Counted from the first letter of the stretch, positions 51,989 through 60,386 are shown. The stretch is 64,000 nt of DNA from Clostridium sp. OF03-18AA (GCF_003478035.1 NZ_QUEP01000002.1:62001-126000), one strand, 5' to 3'. Notes: generated by a model from the letters alone, not told the origin. A program made the numbers and translations.

Positions 51989-52608
51989 TTAAGAAACCAA
52001 CAGGATATGATGAGGCGGCTGCTTATACCGGAGAGTTCCAGCAGCTGCCGAAAGGAAAGTATGTGTGCGTGATCAAGCAGGTTGCGACACAGAAATCCAG
52101 AAACGGAAATGAGCAGTTTGTAATTCTTTATGACATTGCAGAGGGTGATCAGAAAGGCTTCTACCAGAAGATGTTTGATAATGACAAATCACAGAATCCT
52201 GCCGGAGCGAAGTGGCGAGGCGTATTCAAGCAGAACATGGAAGGCAAGGGCCTTTCCTGGTTTAAAGGTATTATTACCTCAATCGAACGTTCAAACAACT
52301 TTACGTTCCAGTGGGACAGAGAGGACAACGAGAAAACGCTGAACGGCAAGAAATTCGGTGGAATCTTCCGTCGCAGACAGTATGAAGCCGAGAACGGAAA
52401 TCGTCCGATCGTTACGGAGCTGTGGCAGATCCGTAGTCTGGCAGGACTTTCAGAAGCAGAGGTTCCGGAGGACGAGCTTCTTCCGGAAGGACCGGGAGCC
52501 GGAAGCCAACAGGCACAGACAAATGCGGCGCCGCCGTCTATGGTGGACGGTAATGGCTTTATGAATATTCCGGAAGGAGCCGGAGATGAGGGAATCCCGT
52601 TCTTATGA
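51985..52608 (+). CDS. DUF669 protein, probable single-strand DNA-binding
   Basis: 207 residues; PKGKYVCVIKQVATQKSRNGNEQFVILYDIAEGDQKGFYQK with KGLSWFKGIITSIERSN is the DUF669 core (an OB-like fold). C terminus is Pro/Gln/Ala-rich and ends in acidic and hydrophobic residues (GDEGIPFL), as in SSB tails that dock other replication proteins. Overlaps primase by 23 bases. Confidence 0.88.
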   Translation: MIKKPTGYDEAAAYTGEFQQLPKGKYVCVIKQVATQKSRNGNEQFVILYDIAEGDQKGFYQKMFDNDKSQNPAGAKWRGVFKQNMEGKGLSWFKGIITSIERSNNFTFQWDREDNEKTLNGKKFGGIFRRRQYEAENGNRPIVTELWQIRSLAGLSEAEVPEDELLPEGPGAGSQQAQTNAAPPSMVDGNGFMNIPEGAGDEGIPFL

Positions 52609-53167
52609 TCCGGAACTGTACCGGAAAGTTAAGGAATCAGTAACGATGCAGCAGGCCGTAGAGTATTGCGGCCTGCGTGTCATAAAGGATAAATGCCTGT
52701 GCCCGTTCCATAAGGACCAGCATCCATCCATGAAGATCTATCCGGATGGAAAAGGATATTACTGTTTTGCATGTGGATCCGGTGGGGATCAGGTCAAGTT
52801 TGTGGCAAGATACCTCGGCGTAAATAATTATGATGCAGCTAAGGAGCTGGCGCAGGCCTTTGGGATTCCTATTGAGGAGCCGGTCACATATCGGGAGAAA
52901 CGTGAAGCAGAGAAAAAGAAGCGCTACAGGCGCGAGAAAGACGAGTTTACCCGATATGCGAGGAAATGGCTAATGGTGTACCGAAGTCTCCTGTGCGAGG
53001 CGGTCAGAACGCAGGACAGGCATTTCTGGGAGGGGCTGGGCAATTTATCGTATGTGGACTACCTGCTTGAATGTCTGGAGCAGTGTCCGGAACAGGTATA
53101 CGCAGACAAGAAGGCGGTGAGTGAAATTGGAAAAGTCGAACGAAGAGTTACTGACTGGTATAGCTAA
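52586..53167 (+). CDS. DNA primase zinc-finger protein (CHC2)
   Basis: 193 residues. CHC2 zinc ligands Cys39, His42, Cys60 and Cys63 (CPFHKDQHPSMKIYPDGKGYYCFACG). Only the zinc-binding domain plus a basic helical tail is present; the catalytic TOPRIM part is missing, so priming would need the DUF927 protein next to it or a host partner. Overlaps the DUF927 gene by 47 bases. Confidence 0.9.
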   Translation: MRESRSYDPELYRKVKESVTMQQAVEYCGLRVIKDKCLCPFHKDQHPSMKIYPDGKGYYCFACGSGGDQVKFVARYLGVNNYDAAKELAQAFGIPIEEPVTYREKREAEKKKRYRREKDEFTRYARKWLMVYRSLLCEAVRTQDRHFWEGLGNLSYVDYLLECLEQCPEQVYADKKAVSEIGKVERRVTDWYS

Positions 53168-55025
53168 GCTGGAGCGGCAGAATCCATTTCCGGATGAAAT
53201 CTTTTACCGGATCTTTGAGATTGAGGACAATGTGGAACGGCAGAAGTATATTGAGGCATTGCGGAATGAAGCCAAAATCTTAAAGCGCAGCACGGAGTTT
53301 AACAATCTGTTGAAGCAGTTCCAGCTTGACTATATTCAGCGGATGCGCCAGACCGGCAACAAAACGGCTTTTACCGATCAGCCGCTGGAACTGATCTGTG
53401 CAGAATGGAGCGCTACCGATATGGGCGTGAAAACGATCCGGTACGATAAGAATATGCAGCCGATTCCGGTGATTGCCTGTAGTCATCCGATTATGCCGAT
53501 CGAGATCCTTAAAAACGTGGATACATCGGAGGAAAGGATCACGCTTGCTTATTTCAAGTCGGCATCTTGGCAGCATATTACGGTAGACCGGTCCGTTTGC
53601 GCCAATACCAACAAAATTGTGGACGTGCTGTCTCAATATGGCATTGAGGTTACTTCCGACAATGCGAAGAGTCTGGTGCGTTATATCAGTGACTGCGTAG
53701 GTTACAATCCTGTCGCTCTGGAACCGAAGAAATCCATTAACCGTTTGGGATGGGTCGGTGCAGCCTTTACCCCGTATGAGAAAGATATCCGGTACGAGGG
53801 TGGAATGGATTTCGAGGCGATCTTTAAAAATGTGTCTGAAAAGGGCGATTTTGACGTCTGGAAGAAGCTTTGCAGTGATCTCAGGAAGAATATACCCCTG
53901 CGCATGATGATGGCAGCAAGCTTCGCTTCTGTGCTTCTGGAGCCGCTTAAGGTACTGCCGTTTGTGCTGCACTTGTGGGGAACGACCGGAACAGGAAAGA
54001 CGGTGGCGCTTATGGTGGCAATGTCCATCTGGGGGAACCCGCGGATGGGCGGTCTGGTAAAGACCATGAACATGACCAAGAATGCCATTATGCGTAATGC
54101 AGCTTTTTTATGCAGCATCCCTTTTGCGGGAGATGAGCTGCAGACCATCAAGGACAAATGGCAGGGAAATTTTGACCAGCTGATCTACCAGATCACAGAG
54201 GGCGTGGATCGCGGCCGAGCGAAGGCTTATGGCGGTGTAGAGGATACCAAGACCTGGAAGAACAGTTTTATCTTTACCGGCGAGGAACCGATCACGAAGG
54301 TGAACTCCGGAGGTGGTTCAAAAAACCGTGTTATCGAGATCGCAATAGACGGTCCACTGGTGACAGACGGCCATTATGTGAGCAGCATGGTGCAGGAGAA
54401 TTATGGCTTTGCCGGAAGAAAGTTTGTGGAGTACATGCAGGAGACAGAAACCTGCAGAATCATGGACCGTTACAGAGAACTCTTTGAGGAACTCTGTAAG
54501 CTGGACACTACGGACAAGCAGGCTATGGCTATGGCCTGCATGCTGTTGGCAGATGAGATTGCAGTGAAGCTCTTTTTTACGGCAGAGCAGCCACTGCAGA
54601 TTGTTCAGGTAAAGCAGTACCTGCAGAGTGCACTTGATGTGGATATTGCTGAGCGCGCATATCAGCAGGTGTTGAATTGGGTTGCAAAGTACCAGATCCG
54701 TTTTGAAGATCCGAAAGCCGAAAACTCGCTGAATAAGGGCGAGGTCTGGGGAAAGATCGATGGCGGGAAGCTGATCGTGAATCGTGATGTACTTTTAAGT
54801 TTCCTGGATCAGAATGGATTTGACTATACGGCAGTAAGCCGAAAATGGGCAGAGAAAGGCTATCTGGTGCGCAATTCGCAAGGGAAGATGGTGCATCAGA
54901 CGAAGGTATATGGAATCAAATCGAGCTACATCAAATTCAACCTGCCAGAGGATGACGATACTACGGACAAAGATGGGTTTGTGCAGGTCGAAAATTATGA
55001 GCAGGAGACACTGCCTTTTGACTAA
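53121..55025 (+). CDS. DUF927 replicative ATPase/helicase
   Basis: 634 residues; GTG start inside the primase gene. Central P-loop LWGTTGTGKTVALM; later FAGDELQTIKDKW and FTGEEPITKVNSGGGSKNRVIEI. DUF927 proteins are phage and plasmid replication ATPases coupled to CHC2 primases. The candidate origin follows directly. The C terminus (about 540-620) may be a winged domain (FLDQNGFDYTAVSRKWAEKGYL). Confidence 0.92.
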   Translation: MKLEKSNEELLTGIAKLERQNPFPDEIFYRIFEIEDNVERQKYIEALRNEAKILKRSTEFNNLLKQFQLDYIQRMRQTGNKTAFTDQPLELICAEWSATDMGVKTIRYDKNMQPIPVIACSHPIMPIEILKNVDTSEERITLAYFKSASWQHITVDRSVCANTNKIVDVLSQYGIEVTSDNAKSLVRYISDCVGYNPVALEPKKSINRLGWVGAAFTPYEKDIRYEGGMDFEAIFKNVSEKGDFDVWKKLCSDLRKNIPLRMMMAASFASVLLEPLKVLPFVLHLWGTTGTGKTVALMVAMSIWGNPRMGGLVKTMNMTKNAIMRNAAFLCSIPFAGDELQTIKDKWQGNFDQLIYQITEGVDRGRAKAYGGVEDTKTWKNSFIFTGEEPITKVNSGGGSKNRVIEIAIDGPLVTDGHYVSSMVQENYGFAGRKFVEYMQETETCRIMDRYRELFEELCKLDTTDKQAMAMACMLLADEIAVKLFFTAEQPLQIVQVKQYLQSALDVDIAERAYQQVLNWVAKYQIRFEDPKAENSLNKGEVWGKIDGGKLIVNRDVLLSFLDQNGFDYTAVSRKWAEKGYLVRNSQGKMVHQTKVYGIKSSYIKFNLPEDDDTTDKDGFVQVENYEQETLPFD

Positions 55026-55027
55026 AA

Positions 55028-55303
55028 GGTCTTACCTGATTTCTAAAAGGTAAGACCTTGGTAAGACCCTTGAAGCCGCATAAACACTGGCTTTTTTAAT
55101 AAGGTCTTACCTGTCTTACCGGTCTTACCTGTTATATAGTCTCGTGACGCGAGGAAAAAAACGTCATTATTTTTTCTATTATAAAAATATAGACTTATTA
55201 TCCGGGTTTTTAGGTAAGACAGTAAGACCCTAAGTAAAATAAGGGCTTGCGGGCATTTTTTAGGTAAGATTCGGGAAAGACATTTCCGGAAAATGGTAAG
55301 ACC
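55028..55303. other. Candidate phage replication origin: iteron array with AT-rich core
   Basis: Ten copies of GGTAAGAC or close variants in about 280 bases: reverse at 55028, 55103, 55113 and 55121; forward at 55049, 55060, 55213, 55222, 55263 and 55295. Between the two blocks lies an AT-rich stretch (about 55155-55212). The first two copies form a perfect 11-base inverted repeat (AAGGTCTTACC). No gene occupies the gap. Iterons beside an AT-rich element next to primase/helicase genes suggest an origin; a regulatory operator array is the alternative. Confidence 0.6.
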
Positions 55304-55326
55304 GCAGCTATGAGGGGATGAAAACA

Positions 55327-55779
55327 ATGAAAATGAGCAATAAATCAGCCGGCACAATGTTTGAGCGTGAATTTGCTGGGAAACTGGCAAAGAACCGTTT
55401 CTGGGTGCACCGATTTCAGGACAATAAAAACGGGCAGCCTTGTGATGTGATCGCGGCCAGGAACGGAAAAACATATCTCTTTGACTGCAAAGACTGTGCC
55501 GGCGCATTTCAGTTAAGCAGGGTGGAGGAAAACCAGTACAATGCAATGTATTTGTTTCACCTGACCGGAAACAGCCGCGGGATGTTTGCAGTCAGATATG
55601 ATCCGGAAGTGATCTTTCTGGTTGACTATCAGGTTCTGAAAGATTTACAGGACAGGGGAGTCCGGTCGATTCCGCGCGTGGCTATGACACGATACGGTAG
55701 AACGCTGAATGACTGGCTTCAGGAATTAAACGATTCAGAGATAGGAGATGAGACAATTGATCATACAGATTGGCGCTGA
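55327..55779 (+). CDS. RecU-like Holliday junction resolvase
   Basis: 150 residues from the ATG at 55327 (AGGGGATG upstream; the ATG at 55318 overlaps that site). PD-(D/E)XK core: GTMFEREFAGKLAKN, QPCDVIAARNGKTYLFDCKDC with the catalytic Asp and Asp-x-Lys (a Cys/Asp variant of ExK), then LSRVEENQYNAMYLF. Resolves junctions during phage recombination and replication. Confidence 0.82.
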   Translation: MKMSNKSAGTMFEREFAGKLAKNRFWVHRFQDNKNGQPCDVIAARNGKTYLFDCKDCAGAFQLSRVEENQYNAMYLFHLTGNSRGMFAVRYDPEVIFLVDYQVLKDLQDRGVRSIPRVAMTRYGRTLNDWLQELNDSEIGDETIDHTDWR

Positions 55780-57139
55780 GATCCGCATCAAAGATCCAAC
55801 TCCACAGCTTAAAAAGTGGTGTGATGAGAATCTTGTGATCCGGAACCTGGAGTATGATGACCGAATGCGCCGGGGACTCTGGACCGGAAAGACGCCGGAA
55901 TACCTGTGGCTGTTCCGGGTCGATGGTCAGGATCTGGTGGTTCCGACCGGGACCGGAAAGGAGATCCGGAAGTTTTTAACGGATCAGGACCCGATTGAGA
56001 TCCATCTTGCAGACCCGGCACATGTTCAGTACGATGGAGAGTTGCCGCTGTATGACTACCAGAGGCCGGCGGTGGATGCGATGAAGGAACAGAGCTGCGG
56101 GATCCTTCAGGCACCGTGTGGATCCGGAAAAACACAGATGGGAATTGCACTGGCCGCGGAGCTCTGCGGGAAGACCTTATGGGTCACACATACCCAAGAC
56201 CTTTTGAATCAGTCTTATGAGCGTGCAGCACAGTACTTCCCGAAGAGCACCCTGGGAAAGATCACAGCTGGGAAGGTGATGATCGGCAGCCATATGACCT
56301 TCGCGACAGCTCAGACGCTTTGCAAGCTGGATCTTTCCAGATACGAATACGTATGGGATACCGTCATCGTGGATGAGTGTCACCGGCTCGCAGGGACGCC
56401 GACGCAGGTCACGATGTTTTATAAGATCTTGAACAGTCTGGCGGCGAGACACAAGTATGGGTTATCTGCCACAGTGCACCGGTCGGATGGGATGATCAGA
56501 AGCACATTTGCCGTTCTTGGACCGGTGGTGTACCGGGTATCGGATGAGGCGGTTGCGGACAAGACCATGAAGGTCCGGATCTGTGAACGAAGCACGGGAG
56601 TAAAGGTCAATCGGTGCGTGCTGGATACGGACGGGACACTGGAGTATTCGAAGCTGATCCCGTATCTGACTAACTGCTCAGAGCGGAATGATCGAATTGT
56701 GAAGGATCTGAAAGACAATGCGGAACATTTTAATCTGGTTCTCTCGGATCGGTTGGAACATTTGAAGAATCTTATGGGTCTGCTGCCGGAAGATCTTCGG
56801 ATGCAGGCGGTGATGATCGACGGGAAGATGCAGAGCAAGAGCGGACGTCTGGCAAGAGAAAAGGCCATTGAAAATATGCGGAACGGGGAAAAGCATTTCC
56901 TCTTCGCTTCGTATGGTCTCGCAAAAGAAGGACTGGATATCCCACGGCTTGACCGATTGTATCTTGTGACACCGAAGAAAGATTATGCGGTGGTCACCCA
57001 GTCTGTCGGCCGGATTGCACGGACCTTCGATGAAAAACAGGACGCAATCTGTTTTGACTATGTGGATGATATTCAGTTCTGCCAGAATCAGTTCAAACGG
57101 AGAAAGACTCATTACAGAAAGGCAGGATGCATCTTATGA
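55748..57139 (+). CDS. DEAD/DEAH-type superfamily 2 helicase
   Basis: 463 residues. YDYQRPAVDAM (Q-like motif), Walker A APCGSGKTQ, DECH box (VIVDECHRLAG), motif III LSATVHR, and C-terminal lobe with FASYGLAKEGLDIPRLDRL and QSVGRIARTF. Such helicases are a stable part of siphovirus early operons. It overlaps RecU by 32 bases and the next gene by 4. Confidence 0.93.
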   Translation: MRQLIIQIGAEIRIKDPTPQLKKWCDENLVIRNLEYDDRMRRGLWTGKTPEYLWLFRVDGQDLVVPTGTGKEIRKFLTDQDPIEIHLADPAHVQYDGELPLYDYQRPAVDAMKEQSCGILQAPCGSGKTQMGIALAAELCGKTLWVTHTQDLLNQSYERAAQYFPKSTLGKITAGKVMIGSHMTFATAQTLCKLDLSRYEYVWDTVIVDECHRLAGTPTQVTMFYKILNSLAARHKYGLSATVHRSDGMIRSTFAVLGPVVYRVSDEAVADKTMKVRICERSTGVKVNRCVLDTDGTLEYSKLIPYLTNCSERNDRIVKDLKDNAEHFNLVLSDRLEHLKNLMGLLPEDLRMQAVMIDGKMQSKSGRLAREKAIENMRNGEKHFLFASYGLAKEGLDIPRLDRLYLVTPKKDYAVVTQSVGRIARTFDEKQDAICFDYVDDIQFCQNQFKRRKTHYRKAGCIL

Positions 57140-57351
57140 CAAAACGTGAAAAACAGGCAGTAGAAGCGAAAGCAGCGTGGTGCGATTCTTATATTTTCTA
57201 TCAGAAATATCATGGGCATCCAGTGGAGCCTGGAATGTGGAAAGCAGCAACCGATGATTTTGCGGATATCCTTCAAAAAAATCACAATTCAACCATTTGC
57301 GCGCGGCTGATGCTGGCGGCGTTCAGCTTATTAGAGGAAGAATCGAGATGA
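57136..57351 (+). CDS. Small phage protein, unknown
   Basis: 71 residues from the ATG at 57136, overlapping the helicase stop (ATGA). MTKREKQAVEAKAAWCDSYIFYQKYHGHPVEPGMW; helical, no recognised family. Confidence 0.65.
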   Translation: MTKREKQAVEAKAAWCDSYIFYQKYHGHPVEPGMWKAATDDFADILQKNHNSTICARLMLAAFSLLEEESR

Positions 57352-57614
57352 TGGGCAAAAGATGCTATGTCAGAGGCGCATCGAAAGGCGCCTTGGAACA
57401 GAAAGATCAGGATGCGATTACAGCGGATCGGATTGCAGAAATTCAGAGACAGATGAAAATCGGTGATGCGGTCAGCGTAAAAACAAATAAAGGCTGCAAT
57501 GTTGATGAGACCATGAACAGAAGAACTGGAGTCTGGCGGAAAGGAACCGTGATCGGAATCTTCCGGAATCTTCCGGAATTTTGTTCATGTCCGCCTTCAG
57601 AGTGGTGTGTGTGA
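57348..57614 (+). pseudogene. Small phage protein truncated by a 10-base tandem duplication
   Basis: Current frame gives 88 residues from the ATG at 57348, ending ...GTVIGIFRNLPEFCSCPP. GGAATCTTCC is repeated twice in a row (57555-57574). Removing one copy shifts the frame to ...GTVIGIFRNFVHVRLQSGVC, which runs on with an acidic tail (ending MEDQDEEE) to a TAA that overlaps the start of the next gene, as in the rest of this operon. So the present stop is probably secondary. The intact part (GDAVSVKTNKG...GVWRKGTVIGIF) looks like a small beta-barrel. Confidence 0.7.
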
Positions 57615-57661
57615 AAGCGTTCTCTGGACAGATATCATGAATGAGGGTATGGAGGATCAAG

Positions 57662-57823
57662 ATGAAGAAGAGTAATGATGCACCAAAGGTACAATTTATC
57701 TGCAGTGTGTGTGGAAAGGAGATCTCCGGAGATCATGTGATCATCCAGACACGGCGTCACACCACACTGCATATCCACCATGAGTGTATGAGGACAGGGA
57801 GGCAGATGAATGAGAAAGGTTAA
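57662..57823 (+). CDS. Small zinc-binding phage protein
   Basis: 53 residues from the ATG at 57662 (GGAGG upstream). CSVCGKEISGDH...HIHHECMRTGR provides a likely Cys2-His-Cys zinc site. Overlaps the next gene by 14 bases. Confidence 0.65.
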   Translation: MKKSNDAPKVQFICSVCGKEISGDHVIIQTRRHTTLHIHHECMRTGRQMNEKG

Positions 57824-58046
57824 ATTATTTCTGAAGCCGCATATAGAAATCCGGATCCATGTGTCGGAGGAGATGGAAAGGGATTATGCGGAGTGCCAGA
57901 AGATGATGAAACGTGGCGATGACTATGATTGCGATAGATGCAGTTGGGCAAACGTAAGCATTTACGGCACAGGAGCTTGCGAACTGAAAGGTCTGAAAGA
58001 ACAGCTGGGAGGAATAAGCGGTGAGACTGACGGAAAAGAAAGATAG
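57810..58046 (+). CDS. Small phage protein, unknown
   Basis: 78 residues; starts inside the previous gene and overlaps the next. Contains CDRCSWANVSIYGTGACEL with three Cys that may bind metal. Confidence 0.6.
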   Translation: MRKVKLFLKPHIEIRIHVSEEMERDYAECQKMMKRGDDYDCDRCSWANVSIYGTGACELKGLKEQLGGISGETDGKER

Positions 58047-58236
58047 TGGTCATTGGTGCCTGCGGGACGCCTCGTGGTTCGACTTGAAGCCCGGCGTAGT
58101 GCTTACAGAAAAAGTCTGGGAAAAGCTCTACGGGGCGCTCTGGAAGCTGAAGGACTATGAGGATACCGGAGTGAGCCCAGATGAGATCGAGCGCATGAAA
58201 AAGGAGGGGGTAAATAGTGCTGGTAATGATCGATAA
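58021..58236 (+). CDS. Small phage protein, unknown
   Basis: 71 residues; GTG start 8 bases after GGAGGAATA. The part KLYGALWKLKDYEDTGVSPDEIERMKK is a helical motif common at the end of many small Clostridia phage proteins (LKDYEDTGLxPEEI). Confidence 0.7.
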   Translation: MRLTEKKDSGHWCLRDASWFDLKPGVVLTEKVWEKLYGALWKLKDYEDTGVSPDEIERMKKEGVNSAGNDR

Positions 58237-58561
58237 AGACGGAGTAGCAGACGTGTATGACGATACCTATGACATCGTGATCCACTGCGAGAGCGAGGAA
58301 GATCAGAAGGATGCAGAATTGGCGTTAAAAAATGTGCGGAGATGGATCCCGGTGACGGAACGTCTTCCGGAGCTTGGGGAATATGTGTTGATTTCATTTT
58401 CCAACTTCACACTCCCATGCATTGGAAGATATGACGAGGACGAAAAGGGCGGAGCATGGTTTAATGGTGACGAGACAGAATCACTCGTTAGCCAGGACAT
58501 GTATGTGAATGCCTGGATGCCATTGCCGAAACCATACATGGCAGAGATGGAAGAAAATTAA
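58217..58561 (+). CDS. DUF551 protein
   Basis: 114 residues; GTG start after AAGGAGGG. The C-terminal half RRWIPVTERLPELGEYVLISFSN... YVNAWMPLPKPY is the DUF551 pattern, frequent in phages of gut Firmicutes and of unknown function. Overlaps the preceding gene by 20 bases. Confidence 0.82.
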   Translation: MLVMIDKDGVADVYDDTYDIVIHCESEEDQKDAELALKNVRRWIPVTERLPELGEYVLISFSNFTLPCIGRYDEDEKGGAWFNGDETESLVSQDMYVNAWMPLPKPYMAEMEEN

Positions 58562-58579
58562 GATTTGGAGGCAGAGATT

Positions 58580-58840
58580 GTGGACGAAATTTACAGAGTT
58601 GTACGCTATATAAGATCATGCAGAAAAGCAGAAATTGATTGTACAGTTACAATCGATAAAAAGGAAACGCATTTGATACTAAACGCACTGTCCAAACAGA
58701 TCCCTATGAAGGTAAATGAGATACATGTCGATGAATATGTTTGCCCGGCATGTGGTGCAGAAAACCTTAATGGAGATTTTAAGAAGATATGCTATCACTT
58801 CTGCCCGATGTGCGGGCAGGCAATCTATCAAGAAGAGTAG
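58580..58840 (+). CDS. Small zinc-ribbon phage protein
   Basis: 86 residues from the GTG at 58580 (TTGGAGG upstream). C-terminal zinc ribbon: CPACGAENLNGDFKKICYHFCPMCGQAIY. Confidence 0.75.
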   Translation: MDEIYRVVRYIRSCRKAEIDCTVTIDKKETHLILNALSKQIPMKVNEIHVDEYVCPACGAENLNGDFKKICYHFCPMCGQAIYQEE

Positions 58841-58860
58841 GACTTGAGAGGTGATGACAA

Positions 58861-59094
58861 ATGAAGGTAGACCATATAGAGACGTGCGTGTGCATAGACC
58901 ATGAGCCGACAGCAGCAGATAGCGTATATTACGGGATGCCGCAACTCAAAGTAACAAAGGGACAAGAATGGAGCGCTTTCTGCCCTAATTGCGGACGAGG
59001 CGGATGTCTCGATTTTAAATCACAGTATCTTGCCTTGGCGCATTGGAATAAGATGCAGAAAATGCTAAAAAACCTTGATGATATATTAAATTAA
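58861..59094 (+). CDS. Small zinc-binding phage protein
   Basis: 77 residues; GAGGTGATGAC precedes the ATG. CPNCGRGGCLDFKSQYLALAHWNKM resembles Lar-like phage proteins (FCPxCG...AxxxWN). A host-restriction alleviation role is possible for that type but not shown. Confidence 0.65.
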   Translation: MKVDHIETCVCIDHEPTAADSVYYGMPQLKVTKGQEWSAFCPNCGRGGCLDFKSQYLALAHWNKMQKMLKNLDDILN

Positions 59095-59109
59095 GATTTG
59101 GAGGCTGGA

Positions 59110-59319
59110 ATGATAGTGCACAGTTTAGCACGTAGTAGAGCGAAAACAAGGTATGAAGCGAGTAGATATAAAGGCAAAAGCTTAATTGATTGGGCTGTTT
59201 TATGGTTCAAGATGAGCAATAACGCATTTTTCCGGTTGTATGGATTTAATTTTAATCCGCATGAATATCCGTATTTGTATGAGATTGCAAGAAATATTGT
59301 TTATGGAAAGGCAAACTGA
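59110..59319 (+). CDS. Small phage protein, unknown
   Basis: 69 residues from the ATG at 59110 (TTGGAGG upstream). Basic start (SLARSRAKTRYEASRYKGKS) and an aromatic-rich second half (NNAFFRLYGFNFNPHEYPYLYEIA). Confidence 0.6.
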   Translation: MIVHSLARSRAKTRYEASRYKGKSLIDWAVLWFKMSNNAFFRLYGFNFNPHEYPYLYEIARNIVYGKAN

Positions 59320-59342
59320 AATTATGAGAAGGAATGATGAGG

Positions 59343-59525
59343 ATGAAAGATAGAAATGCAGAGAGCTATCCGGATCCAACGGCGTTCAGAGCAATCAAGG
59401 CAGCAGATCGGCCACCGGAGGAGATCATTATGTTCCGGAAGATGATTAAGGCGCTGAGCGTGATCTGCCATGTGCGGGTCCTCGGGAAAGTGACTTTGGT
59501 CGATAAGAAAGGGCGGCGGTGGTGA
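59343..59525 (+). CDS. Small phage protein, unknown
   Basis: 60 residues from the ATG at 59343 (GAAGGA upstream; two other ATGs lie 6 and 9 bases before). MKDRNAESYPDPTAFRAIKAADRPPEEIIMFRKMIKALSVICHV; similar small proteins with this opening are seen before late regulators in Clostridia phages. Confidence 0.6.
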   Translation: MKDRNAESYPDPTAFRAIKAADRPPEEIIMFRKMIKALSVICHVRVLGKVTLVDKKGRRW

Positions 59526-59818
59526 TGAGAATGCAGATATCCGGAAATACCGGGATGAAACATAGGATGAGAACCCAGTGGGATGAAAAAGTTGCGAAGG
59601 CGTTGAAAAAGAAAAACCAAGAGACAGAGTATGCTGCTATGAGTGAGGATAAGGGCAGACACAGTTGGTCGGCGGCACATCCGGCGTACATGGGGACAAG
59701 CCTTTGCCCGGATCCGCGTTATCGAGGAGGTGATAGCAATGGACAAGGAGATTCTGAAGCAGTACATAGATGCCTGCGAGCAGGTAAAGGAAGCGAAGGA
59801 GGATATACTGAGGCTTAA
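59525..59818 (+). CDS. Small phage protein, doubtful C terminus
   Basis: 97 residues from the ATG at 59525 (overlaps previous stop, TGATG). The first 70 residues are plausible (MKHRMRTQWDEKVAKALKKKNQETEYAAM); the last 27 lie over the ribosome binding site and first codons of the ArpU-like gene and look like shadow sequence. Either a true overlap or a frameshifted end. Confidence 0.45.
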   Translation: MRMQISGNTGMKHRMRTQWDEKVAKALKKKNQETEYAAMSEDKGRHSWSAAHPAYMGTSLCPDPRYRGGDSNGQGDSEAVHRCLRAGKGSEGGYTEA

Positions 59819-60164
59819 GAAGAATCGGAAGAAAATTGTACAGGATCGGGTGTCTGGATCTGCGCACGAGTTTCCGTATACCGCCAAGAGTTTCCACATC
59901 GAGGGCTTGTCATATCCGGTGGTGAAAGATCCGGATGAACTGGATAGGCGGGAAGCAATTCTCCGGGAGAGACTTCAGCGGGCGGAGGAGATTAAGCACC
60001 AGGTGGAGGCATGGATGCTCACGATTCCGCAGCGTATGCAGCGTATTATCCGATATCGGGTGTTCGAGGAGATGACATGGGCGGAGGTTGCGCAGCGGAT
60101 GGGACGGCGGGCGACACCGGATGGAATCAGAAAAGAATATGAAAACTTTATGAAGGCAGCGTAA
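59739..60164 (+). CDS. ArpU/RinA-like late transcription regulator
   Basis: 141 residues from the ATG at 59739 (GAGGAGGTGATAG upstream). N-terminal coiled coil, and a C-terminal sigma region 4-like helix-turn-helix (IPQRMQRIIRYRVFEEMTWAEVAQRMGRRATPDGIRKEYENFM). Proteins of this type sit before the packaging genes and turn on late transcription. The tandem repeats just after the gene are candidate binding sites. Confidence 0.85.
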   Translation: MDKEILKQYIDACEQVKEAKEDILRLKKNRKKIVQDRVSGSAHEFPYTAKSFHIEGLSYPVVKDPDELDRREAILRERLQRAEEIKHQVEAWMLTIPQRMQRIIRYRVFEEMTWAEVAQRMGRRATPDGIRKEYENFMKAA

Positions 60165-60165
60165 G

Positions 60166-60209
60166 TTTTTCCGCTTTTTCCTGTTTTTCCGTTTTCAAAA
60201 TGTTATAGT
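60166..60209 (+). promoter_or_regulatory. Candidate late promoter with tandem TTTTTCC repeats
   Basis: Three tandem TTTTTCC units spaced by 9-10 bases (60166-60190) end shortly before TATAGT (60204-60209). There is no good -35, as expected for an activator-dependent late promoter; the activator gene ends 1 base before. Confidence 0.5.
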
Positions 60210-60227
60210 GTAACCTGAAGCCAAGGG

Positions 60228-60304
60228 CATACAGCCGGCGGCTTCCTACATCCTCCCTTAAGTGTAGGGAATGGCGGCTGGTTCGTAGACTGGCGATCAG
60301 CCGC
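60228..60304 (+). ncRNA. Structured leader with alternative stems
   Basis: CAGCCG (60232-60237) pairs with CGGCTG (60275-60280) around CCTACA / TGTAGG; the same GCGGCTG (60274-60280) can instead pair with CAGCCGC (60298-60304). The two folds exclude each other. Lies between the late promoter and the tRNA-like genes, in a 520-base gap without protein genes (60165-60685). Confidence 0.4.
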
Positions 60305-60311
60305 AGACCAT

Positions 60312-60384
60312 CAGGGCGTAGCTCAGTAAGCAGAGCAGCTGATACTTAATCAGAGTGTCGAGGGTGCAAGACCTTCCGTCCTGG
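60312..60384 (+). tRNA. Degenerate tRNA-Lys(CTT)-like gene
   Basis: 73 bases fold as a cloverleaf: acceptor CAGGGCG / CGTCCTG, D stem GCTC / GAGC, anticodon stem CTGA / TCAG, T stem GAGGG / CCTTC. The loop TACTTAA would give anticodon CTT, but U33 is A, the D loop lacks GG and the T loop is TGCAAGA. Probably not a normal elongator tRNA. Confidence 0.5.
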
Positions 60385-60386
60385 TT

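Noticed and set aside
55142..55160. Hairpin CTCG-TGACG-CGAG followed by A-run as a terminator
   Set aside because: The stem is only 4 bases and the tract is A rather than T on the coding strand; better explained as part of the AT-rich origin core.
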